Below, piece after piece: positions 20,741 to 31,200 of a stretch of DNA of 64,000 nt (position 1 is its first letter; each line of letters begins with the position of its first letter). Made by a program: the position numbers and the translations under genes. Source of the stretch: Urophycis tenuis (lineage: Eukaryota > Chordata > Actinopteri > Gadiformes > Phycidae); contig JAXIVH010000006.1 of assembly GCA_036785325.1 (NCBI GenBank), forward strand, positions 1,992,157 to 2,056,156, written 5' to 3'. A model generated the notes under the pieces. It did not search any database. It was not told the origin of the DNA and worked only from the letters and a program-made list of their open reading frames with translations.

Positions 20741-20754
20741 AAAGGGGGGGTGGA
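20741..20754 (+). other. Polypurine tract
   Basis: AAAGGGGGGGTGGA sits immediately before the 3' LTR, where plus-strand DNA synthesis would start. Confidence 0.8.
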
Positions 20755-21715
20755 TGTAGCCTGTAGTAGGTAAGGATGGCCGACTTCGGAAAGGAGGGGG
20801 GCGTTTACGCTGAGTCACGTGGAGAAACAATAAAGTCTCGTGGCCGAGACGAACTATCGTTTGTTCTCGTTGTCTGAGTGGTGTCGCTACTGGTAGGATC
20901 CGTGGCCTGAGGAACAGCATTGCGCTTAGGCAAAGTAATCGGGGTTGCTGGACTTTTCAGAGTTACCCTATGGGGATGGCCGAGTGATACACAACCGAAG
21001 ACGGGTGTTGGTATTCGTGACCGTCACGTTTGTCAGGTAGGAACTTGTGTTGGTTCCAATTATCCCTATCGTTACATCTCAGCTTTTAACTCTTACAGCG
21101 CATAGCGGATTTATCCTAACCATTGCTGTGTCTGTTTTAGGAACGACTGTGCTGGGAGTGATCAATAGCCACTGTTTTGTTTGGTTTATTTTCGTTTTGT
21201 TGTTTTTATGCTGAGTGCCATCCTATGTTGTATATTGCAATTAGCTACTCTTCCATGCTGGGGACATTCGTGCAGGCTCATAGCCTACTTGGCTGCAACC
21301 CCAGGCCTATTTAATTTCCTCAACATAAGCCTCCGAGGTTTTAAACCGAACACCTCACTTTTAATCGTATGCGGTGGTTATATTTGCTTTGTGTGGTGTG
21401 TATTGGATTACTTTGGTTTATGCCATCTTTGTAGTGTTGTGAACCTGTATTTTACTTTCTCTTTTTTTTGTCTTTTGTGTGTTTATGTTTTGTGAGGTAG
21501 TTGTCTGGCTTTGCCTTGCGTAGGCCCCTTTGAGTGTAAACCTGAGGCCTAGGTTGAGTGCCCTATGTACTGTTGAGTCTATTAGCGTTTGTCAAATGGA
21601 AATTTATAAACTGTGATTGATCTCGTTATAGAGATATATTTTACCTGGACAAAAGAAATAAATTATATTTTGGTATTTTTCTCAATCCGTTTCCTGCGTG
21701 CTTTCATGCTGGGGG

Positions 21716-21720
<5 letters not shown>
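20755..21720 (+). repeat. 3' LTR
   Basis: 966 bp, like the 5' LTR. It ends GGGGGTAATA where the 5' LTR has TAACA, consistent with one C to T change next to the (TA)n flank (21717-21775). Confidence 0.93.

Positions 21721-21775
<55 letters not shown>
21717..21775 (+). repeat. (TA)n microsatellite, 3' flank of Gypsy
   Basis: About 28 TA units. The same repeat stands left of the 5' LTR (14231-14259), so the element sits inside one TA array. Confidence 0.95.
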
Positions 21776-21778
<3 letters not shown>

Positions 21779-22470
21779 ATGTTTTTTTTGTAGTGGGTAG
21801 ATCTTTGTGACTTGGTCATTTTAAAAATAGCTCCTACTTTGAATACACTGTATTGAATGAAACTTGACTGACGTCAGACTTCACGGGAGTGCTTGCGGCC
21901 GTCTTGTGTAACTTATAGATGCTGCAGCTAAAACTGAGTAACAATGAGTCAGGCCGCTCGCTATCTCGTTGCAGCAATTTTAAACAATGAGGACATGATA
22001 AACACACTGGCGAATGCGTGCTAAAATCCTCCCAATACTATACAGTGAATGGCCGTGCGTAACGGCACTGCGCTCTGACGCGGCACTTCTCCGGGACTGG
22101 AGAAGCTGCTGCGGCTACACGGATTTCGTGGACTGAAGGAGAAGCTTTTGTTTAGATACAATATGAATCACCCACATTCATAGACCAATGCAGGCTAAAT
22201 ATTTAGTTTAGTATTGAACGTATTTGATGATCGGCAACACAACACAATCGGTGCGTTGATGCGTAATGCGTTGATCACTGTCTATTGCGCATGTGCGATT
22301 CACTGTGATTGCCTCCCGACAGGCTTACCTGTATGTCAATCAAGCGATGGGATGGATTCTAGCCTATAGAAAAAATAAATAGTTTTTTTTTTTTTTTTAA
22401 TGTCATGCGATCGACCAGTAGTAGCTTGGCGATCGACTGGTCGATCGCGATCGACGTAATGAGCACCCCT
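21776..22470. other. Right part of the hAT relic with a second hAT-like end
   Basis: No intact frame. 22405-22470 ends GATCGACGTAATGAGCACCC CTG, with repeated CGATCG motifs, and looks like the terminus of a different hAT-like MITE. Confidence 0.4.
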
Positions 22471-22947
22471 GATCTAACTGTTCTACTGTTATAAAAAAAC
22501 AGCGGCGGAACTTGGAGGGCGTATCCTGGAAATTTTTCTGCGTGAGAAATTCAATGTGTGGCGTGTGAGCGTGTGAAAGAGTTGAAATGCGTGTGTCTCA
22601 CGCCAATTGCGTGAGACTTGAGAGCCCTGCATTCGTCACTTTCGATATAACGTTACGCACACACACAGCGCTAAATTAAAATTACAACAACGCGAATGCT
22701 AACGCTACCGTAGTGTAGAATGTTATCACACATGCTGAATGCTGGCCATTAAACTGCCAAAATACACAAACGTTATACAATAATATATATACACCAACGA
22801 AAGGGCCGTGAGATGTGAATAAAGTTTTTCATTTATTGTAGCAACGTAATTTCACTCACCGACATCACTTTCCAACTCGTATTCCGATATTTTGCCGAAA
22901 GTGAAGGTGGCAAGGGGCGGACTTATCTTTCACTGTGATTCCGTGTG

Positions 22948-22982
22948 GGCGGGGCTTGACCGGCTGGACGTCAAGCCCCGCC
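22948..22982. repeat. GC-rich hairpin, second copy (inverted)
   Basis: The same 12-nt arms GGCGGGGCTTGA / TCAAGCCCCGCC and an 11-nt loop as at 11557, with flanks matching in reverse orientation. Confidence 0.7.
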
Positions 22983-23859
22983 CCCCGAAGGTCCTGCAAG
23001 GCCGCAGCCGTTAGTACTTGGAGTGCCCAGGTCTAACGACGCGCCTGGCTGACTGGATTTGTTCCGCTAATATGAACAGTCTGGTGTCTGACCTCTGACC
23101 GACCAACCGCACCTTACAGCACCAACCATAAATCTAGATTGTCGCAGTCCAGCCAATGAGAGCTTGTATTAGCTACATCTCTTTTTCACTTTTGCAGACG
23201 CACAGTTGGTACCAGCGTGAGCTGTAAACAAATGGCTCGTGTTTGTTTAAGCAGGTGGGAAATGAATTGGGTGAAGTAAAAGCAATAAGGAATTGAATAC
23301 GAAAACAGCTAACGAAATGGTATTGAAGTTTTCTTTTAAAAGAGTCTTGGAGTGTTAAAATGTGTGTTTATTAGGCTAGGCCTACATTTAACCAGCATGA
23401 ACTCCATTGTTTTATAACCCGTTTTTAAAACCAGTGTAATAATAGTTCTGTAAATCCAACAATATGTTCTCTTAAGTGTCTGTTTTTTATGTATAATTGT
23501 CTTTTTCCCGTAATCTGTTTAATGTAATGGTCCACCAAAAAAGCATAGGCCTATTTGAAGCATATTTCGTTAAATGTGTTCTCTATTAAAACATAGTCTT
23601 AAACATTAATTATTCATTTCCGTTTCCATGCAGATGTAGCAATGTAGTAGAGTCAACACTGAGTCACTGTGGCGTTGTTTCTGTGATAGCCTTCACAGGA
23701 ATCCCGTTGGCATGCATGTCTATTGAATGCAGGGGTGAGGGCTCCTTCAGACAATGGAGAACCAAACCCACTAGATTCCTTAGATTGTGACCGGATATTA
23801 CACATGCAAAATTCCAACATTCGCAACCGAAACATTAGCCTATATATTTAAACGTGTGA

Positions 23860-23957
23860 ACATTGCACTCTATTGCACTCCTCTATCCCCTTGTACTGCT
23901 GGTCAATGTGAATTTCTCTTAAGAGGGATTAATAAAGGAATATCTTATCTTATCTTA
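23860..23957 (+). repeat. LINE 3' tail with (ATCTT)n
   Basis: GGGATTAATAAAGGAATATC followed by TTATC repeats, the usual end of a fish LINE. 23090-23850 shows no convincing gene. Confidence 0.6.
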
Positions 23958-24067
23958 TGTATGTATTATTATGCCTAATGTCAAAATATGAACCACAACC
24001 AAACATTCTGTCCCAGACCAAATGTTTTGAGAAGTACATTATTGTCGTTGTTATTGTTGAACATTCA

Positions 24068-24188
24068 TGAACCTAATAAAGATGATTTTATGAGGTTGTT
24101 AAGAGAGCCATCATGAACCTAATAAAGAGGATTTTATGAGGTTGTTAAGAGAACCTTCATGAACCTAATAAAGAGGATTTTTTTTTTG
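24068..24188 (+). repeat. 48-bp tandem repeat, 2.5 units
   Basis: Unit starts GAACCTAATAAAGAGGATTT; each unit carries AATAAA. Confidence 0.8.
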
Positions 24189-24679
24189 CAGGATATAGCT
24201 CATGCCAATATAAAGGGGCAGGCACTATGGAATTGACTCGTAATGTACATTTACTTTAGTTTAACTAAATGATGAATTCAACGCATGTTCAAAATAAGTT
24301 GCCAGTTTTTTCCCTCCATTATACGGTTGTTGATTGTTCTCAACATTAATCACCTTCATTATGGAGTAACGTCTGTTCTATACACGAAGAGCTATCATGT
24401 TGCCTGATGGTCTGGATAGAAACGCAAATTAAAACAATACTCTTGCCATTTTCATTTGACCTTATTTACCAAAATAACATGGAAGAGGAACAAAGGCGAG
24501 GAGAAAAATATGGCGTATTGACAGAATTGACAAAGCAAACGGACAAGACACACGCAAATTGGACCACACAAATGTAATTGAAAGGGTATTGCCAAAAACA
24601 CTCATTACAGCATCCAACGGTTCCAGGTGTTCGTCGTGAGAGAACACAGAGGAACGAGGCTACTATGAAATCATGTACG

Positions 24680-24946
24680 GTAGCTTTAAGGCCACGCATT
24701 CCTTCTTGAACACAAACAATGACTACTTCCTGTCAGAGCTGTCACCACTGAGGAACTCCATAGAACCACATCGAACATTACATTTAGAAATCACGCAGGA
24801 AGAAGTAAGCAACCGTAAGTACAGCTGCTACATATATTTGATATTAAGCATTTACTTTTGGTTCTAAGACTGAACTAAGGCCAATTCACGGTTTCTCGAT
24901 CGGTAGCTAACAGTCTTGCTATTTATACTGATATAATATAAAGCTA

Positions 24947-24980
<34 letters not shown>

Positions 24981-25090
24981 AAATAGATAGATAGATATTT
25001 TAATATATTTGTATGTACATACGTATGTATATGTATGTAAACATGTACATGCTCACGACACTCACTGTTGGTATTTGTTCTTGTTTTCAG
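24680..25090 (+). other. Possible 5'UTR exon and first intron of copy B
   Basis: Two adjacent donors, GTAAGC at 24805 and GTAAGT at 24815, stand upstream of the well-formed acceptor TTGTTTTCAG at 25081-25090. The transcription start is not defined. A (GT)n/(GA)n/(GATA)n run lies at 24948-25000 in the intron. Confidence 0.35.
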
Positions 25091-25141
25091 CTTGTAAGGA
25101 AAGACGATCCACTCCAGACGAGTAGTGGGTGATCAGCCACA

Positions 25142-25211
25142 ATGGAGCCAGTCCATCTCGTATACCTGGCGCTGCTCTGGATCAACCTTCTTGGGCCTGA
25201 AAACGTTCAAG
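25142..25211 (+). CDS. Copy B exon 1: signal peptide
   Basis: Exon begins at 25091 after TTGTTTTCAG; ATG at 25142 is the first in the exon. It encodes MEPVHLVYLALLWINLLGP with a hydrophobic core, then ENVQ, phase 1 at the GTAAGA donor. Cleavage probably falls just before the first Cys of CCP1. No other Met in this exon is possible. Confidence 0.82.
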
Positions 25212-28200
25212 GTAAGACACGGAGCGTTTAACCTGACGTGGGGCATAAGCGTTTGAGCTACTTAAGTACCTAAGTAACTTTTAAAAGAAAGAAATACTCT
25301 TATGAGTTTTTTTGATTCTCAAAATTTGCATAACATCATCGAGCCTCAATCTGAACATAACACCCTGACAATCTGAACACCCTTTCTGAAGGGAAACGAC
25401 ATAATGCCGAAAATTATTTGTATGCAATCCTGCTCACCTACTATGTCCATGAATATGAGTGGACAGGAATGTGAGTGTGAGCAACTATTATCAATGTGAC
25501 AACTGCTAGGCTGTAGAGCGAGCGGTCTCAAATCAACCTGAACTATGATTTGAGGACCTTAGCCTGGACCGCTGCAGGGGGGTCCGGGAGTGTCCTCTCC
25601 CAGTTTTTTAACCTATTGTTCTGCTTTTCTATGCACTCTGGCACCTTATTGACATGTATACGTCTTAATAATTGAAAACTGTAAATTTGTACTATGTGTA
25701 AAATGTTTTCTTTCCAGATTTATTGTGACTTCAAAACATTTCTAATTGGTAGGATTTAGTATTTCACATGCCAAGCTCGAGAACACAAAGCACAACTTCA
25801 CTTTGTGCACAGTAATGCGGTAATGCATTAACTAATGAAGGGGACCAGCCTGTGGAGAGGAGAATTAGCAGAGTCATCGATGGCTGTGAGAGGTTTTTAC
25901 GAATGTGCCATGATGTGATTGGACTAAAAGCGCAGCAGCTTGTCAGAGCTGGAGATATGGTTTGACTGCAGTGAGAACATGGCTGCTTTCTGGCAGAGAC
26001 TCTCCTTCTCTAAATCGGGTTAATGTCTGAAACCCTTAACACACACCTTTTTTCACATTTACATTTCAAATTATACTGGGGGCTACACTCAACATTCAGG
26101 GCTTAAACTAAGATGCATAGTGCAGTGTCATATACCGCTATATTTGTGGAGCTGGTTCAAGACAAGAAATTATATGGCACTGTCCCAGGAAACAGTATAA
26201 TAATCTCAACCCTATCATTAGCCTACAATTATCTAATATAAGAGTCTTAATTTTCACTGCATGAACCCAATTACGTTTGTCTTATATTGTATGTGTAGAC
26301 CATTACATTTTTGAAACGTGTACTATTATTGTTTTGCATCTTATGCTCTATGTTATTTTAGATTTTGTGCTTTGGCAATGTGAATCATTTTCCATGACAT
26401 CATGATGCCCTTTGATTCATGAATCTTTAAAGATTATTGCAGTCCAAAAGGCAAAAAGTCCAAAAGTATAGTTTGACTGAAAGAGCTTTCACTGTTTGGC
26501 TCTGTACAAGCTCTCCAAGCTAATGTTACCAAATGTACAACCATATCCTAAATGTGTAGACCACCTATCATGCTAGGTGACTTTCAGCAGCCCATATGTA
26601 GCTAGATGACAGGTACATTATTCATCCCTGTGAAGCCGTTATAGCAGCCTACATCAAAAAGCACAAACGTATTAACTAGACATGTTCATTTTGTGAAAAT
26701 AATTAGTGTGGTGGCATCATCTTTGAGTCAACCCATTGTATATGCTATTTTCTCTGAGCATGTTAACATGCGAATGCATGCTAGCAAGGAGAATGAGCAA
26801 GTTTCAAGTCCCTCTGACACTTTGAAGCAGACTTGTGATTGTTTTAAAATTAGTAGCTAGTTTCCATAATTGAATTTGCGCATAACTGACCATTTTTAAC
26901 TGAATCAAAATAACAAAAATCTCATATGTATCAAATTTGGGGCCATTAGGATTTATGGTACACTATTTAATGTTTTTTATTTTAAGTTTTTCCAAAACTT
27001 TCACAGTACAGAAGTCTATCCATATCAACCTTATGGGCACTTGAGGCAATAGGATTCAGCATGTCAAATAAGAAATGTTTGGTAATCAGGGCGGGGGGCG
27101 TGGCCTTTCATGTTTGACCAAAAATGATAGAGCCCCCTCAATGCAGTACTTTTGGAGAAATTCTTACCTCCGTTTTCAAGTTAAAAAATGGACGACTCCA
27201 AGATGTTGGGGTGGTTGGTTGTTGCGTTTTGGCCCCATTCGCTTTCCATAATAAATAGTACAACTGGGGAAAGAAATACATACAAAAGTATGCAATTTGA
27301 CCAATGAAGGAATTTGTATTATGGGTATCACGGCACATATCGGCACTGGCTAATATGTGCCCAATTCTTTAGCATTGATTTTAGTTTGGAAACCTCATAG
27401 ATGGACACAGAAGTGGGATGGCAGGGCTGATTGTTACATTTTTACCGTGAATTTTAGTTGTCCTGAATTCAGAAGCACCACTAAAGGGACAGTGTTTCCC
27501 ATACATAAACATAATTGATTCTGCTTTTTTTTTCCCCAGCGCGATTTGATAATAGCCTATAACTATCGTTCTGTTTATTCATCTCCCCGCTGTTGTCTGT
27601 CGTTCACACACACGCATGCTTGCACTGAGTGCCCTATGAGTCTTATCATTAAGAACTAACTTTAAATAATTGATATTGCGCTGAATCATTTCAAATGCTT
27701 ATTCTTGCTTTAAAATTGTCTCAACAGGTGACTCTGAAGAACAATAGATAAGCATACAGGTATATTTAACCTAGATCAGAAAGTGTGAGTGGCCGCCCGC
27801 TGCACACACCGTGCTGACCGACTCCACCGAACACCATGACACTCCACCCGATCCATAAAGTGATACCTCACACCACATCACACACCGAACACCATGACAC
27901 TCCACCCGATCCATAAAGTCATACCTCACACCACATCACACACCGAACACCATGACACTCCACCCGATCCACAAAGTGATACCTCACACCACATCACACA
28001 CCGAACACCATGACACTCCACTCGATCCACAAAGTGATACCTCACACCACATCACACACCGAACACCATGACACTCCACTCGATCCACAAAGTGATACCT
28101 CACACCACATCACACAACGAACACCATGACACTCCACTCGATCCACAAAGTGATATCTCACACCACATCACACACCAAACACCATGACACTCCACTCGAT

Positions 28201-31200
28201 CCACAAAGTGATACCTCACACCACATCACACAACGAACACCATGACACTCCACTCGATCCACAAAGTGGTACCTCACACCACATCACACACCGAACACCA
28301 TGACACTCCACTCGATCCACAAAGTGATACCTCACACACCGAACACCATGATACTCCACTCGATCCACAAAGTGATACCTCACACCACATCACACATGAA
28401 ACAAGTATTCATAAAAAAATGTTAATTAGCCTACTTATTTTGTGGTTTAAATTTCATCTGCTGTCAAAACTGAGCTTAATACAAAAGCCTATCCTCAAAT
28501 AGAAATGATGAGGGGCCACACATTTTTTTTCAATGACTCAAGGGGCCATTTATTGGAACCGTGTATGATAACGTATCATAACAATATAACATAACGTATG
28601 TATAACATTTATAACATATTTTATAACATAACATTTCCTTTTTATTCAAAACAAAAATATTACCTAAAAAAAATATAATTTGCATTTGGGCATAAATTAA
28701 AATTAATAACTTAATAAAACCAAGCATAACCCTGTTCAAGATCCAAAACAAATAGTCTTCAGGCAGCCCATTTCTTGTGCTTTGTTTAACAAACTTTGCA
28801 TCACTGTGTCAAGAACTATTTCACTTTTCTCAGCTTAATGTGAGAAATGGCCTCTTGTGTCTTTGGCCAATGTTTGGAACCTTGGCTGAAATGGTGTGAT
28901 GGCCAGGCAGACACACTGATGCACATGCTCATTTGTGAGTCGACTGCGGTACTGATTTTCAACAATGTTCATGGTTGAGAACGCAGATTCGCAGCGGTAG
29001 GTTGACCCGAACATTGTCAGGATGTGAATTGCCATCTTATGCAGCAGAGGGTAGTTGGCTGTAGTTACCCTTTTTGACCAGAAGGTGATGACGTCACACT
29101 GAGTCTCTCTCAGTGCCACGTTCTCCTGCAGGTCAATAAGCTGAATTTGCAATTCAGCAGCTGGCATCCATGGAAAGATCTGGTTTGCCTCTGAGGAGAA
29201 CTCGCTCACATTTCTTACCAGAAATGGGTTTCCGATGCATAGAAGGATTTGTGTCCCAAGATTGAAGTTATCAAATCTTGCTTTGAAATTCTCAATCATC
29301 TTCTCCACGAATGGAATATGTTGCAGTTGAGCTTCTTTTTCTTTGGTCTGCTCCAAAAGTTTGGGGAAATGGAGCAATTCCTCCTGTACATAACAATAAA
29401 AAATAGTCATTATTATTGGCATTTCAAATGATTGTTATTAGGACCATGATTATGATTATTATCATTATTATTATTAGTAGTAGTAGTAGTAGTGGTAGTA
29501 GTAATAGTAATTAGTAGTAGTGTTATTGTTATTATTTTAAAAGGCCATGACATTTTAAAAAATAAAAATAAAATGAAGATGTGTGTGGCAGACAATGTTT
29601 AACAGCCTACCTGTAAGTCACCCTTGTAGACCTCTAGTTTCCTCTGGAATGCCCGCACTGCTGATATCAGCTCACACACAGTGTTGTCCTTCCCTTGAAG
29701 CTTCAGATTCAGGTCATTCATGTGAGATGTCATGTCAGTCAAAAATGCCACAGCCTCCATCTTTTCTGTATTGCGCAGGAAATCCATGAACAGTTTTGCT
29801 TTTGCACTTTTTTGTTGTGACAGAAATAGTTGTAGTTCATTCCTAATGGCCCAAAACCGCTCCAGGACCTTGCCCTTGCTCAGCCATCTGACGTTGTTGT
29901 GCAAAAGCAAGTCATCAAATTCAGCATTGACCTCAGTCAGGAATGACCGCAGCAAGCGATGCTGTAGTGCAGATGATGCTCTCAAGAAATTCACCAGCTT
30001 CATCATTGTGTTCATGACTTCAGCGTAGATTTCTCCAAGACTTGCACAAAGGATGGACTGGTGAATTATACAGTGGTATGATATGAGTTGAGGGTGAAGA
30101 AGCTTCAGGCGCTGAACTAGTCCCTTCTCTCTGCCTATCATAGATGGTGCTCCATCAGTAGCCACTGACACAATTTTCTTCACATCAATTCCTTTTTCAT
30201 TCAGCACTCCCATCATTGCATTGTAAATGTCTTCACCCCTCGTCTGCCCAGAAAGGTTTGCCATGCCCAGCACATCTTCAATAAACTCCCTTTTTGACTC
30301 ATCAAATTATCTCACAAACACCATCAACTGAGCATTATCAGTAGTGTCAGTAGATTCATCCACAGCGAGGGAAATGCACTCTGCATTTTTTATTCCATCA
30401 CACAGCTGCTTTGCAACATCATCAGCCAACATTTCGGTACGTCGGCATGCTGTGGAGTCAGACAGTGGGATTTGTTGAATTTTGGCTTTCATTTCCTCTT
30501 TTTCTTTGCCTTCAAGCAACGTGTCCATCACATCAATCATGCATTCTTTCATTACCTCTGAATCCGTGAATGGCTTCATGTGCTTTGCCAAAACCCACGC
30601 TACTCTAAGGGAGCATTGTGTTGCCTTTTGCTGTTTTGTCAAAGAAGTGTGGAGGATTCGGTTGGATGTTTGATATGATGCTTTAAGAGCATTTAATTTA
30701 GTTGTTCTGATCTCGGAGTTTTGCGGAAATGTCTCTTCAAAATGCTTGTGTTTTTTTTCATAGTGTCGTTTCACATTGCACATTTTTATTGCTGCAACAG
30801 TTTCTTGACATATTAAGCACAGAGGGCGAGTGCTGGACGGCGGTAGAAAGAACGCAAACCTTTCTGTCCATTCTGGCTGGAATTGGCGGTTTTCGCTGTC
30901 CAGTTTTCTTTTTGGGGCAAATTTCGAGCATGCCATTATTGCTCCGGTTGGTAAACGTGTTGCTGCTGCTGAGCGAGTGACTACTATCTCGAGTTTACGA
31001 GGGCTCTACTGCTAGAGCCTATCTGTTTATCGTTACCATGGAGGCAATCCCCAGCCTCGGCTTGAGATCGCGGTGCGCGATTTCAAAATAAGAGCGGACA
31101 GCGCGATTGAAAAAAAAAAAAAAAATCATAATAAAAAAAAAAACTTTTCAAAACAGCTTGTGGGCCAGAAATAGATGCCCAATGGGCCTAAAAAGGCCCG

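Larger units (their letters stand above)
14260..21720 (+). mobile_element. Ty3/Gypsy LTR retrotransposon, near intact
   Basis: 7,461 bp: 966-bp 5' LTR (14260-15225), primer-binding region, gag (15471-16571), pol (16562-20734), polypurine tract, 966-bp 3' LTR (20755-21720). Both coding frames are uninterrupted and the LTRs are the same length and nearly identical, so insertion is recent. Pol order protease, RT, RNase H, integrase is that of Metaviridae. No env-like frame follows pol. Flanks on both sides are (TA)n, so the target was a TA microsatellite and the target duplication cannot be sized. Clade not determined. Confidence 0.95.
13545..22629 (-). mobile_element. hAT-type relic, split by a Gypsy element
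   Basis: Ends are CAGGGCTCTCAAGTTTTG at 13545 and, inverted, ACTTGAGAGCCCTG ending 22629. The six bases CATTCG flank both ends (13539-13544 and 22630-22635). A hAT C-terminal coding piece lies on the - strand at 13771-14096. Without the 7.46-kb LTR element the hAT would be about 1.6 kb, so most of its transposase is gone. hAT elements usually make 8-bp duplications; only six bases match here. Confidence 0.6.
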
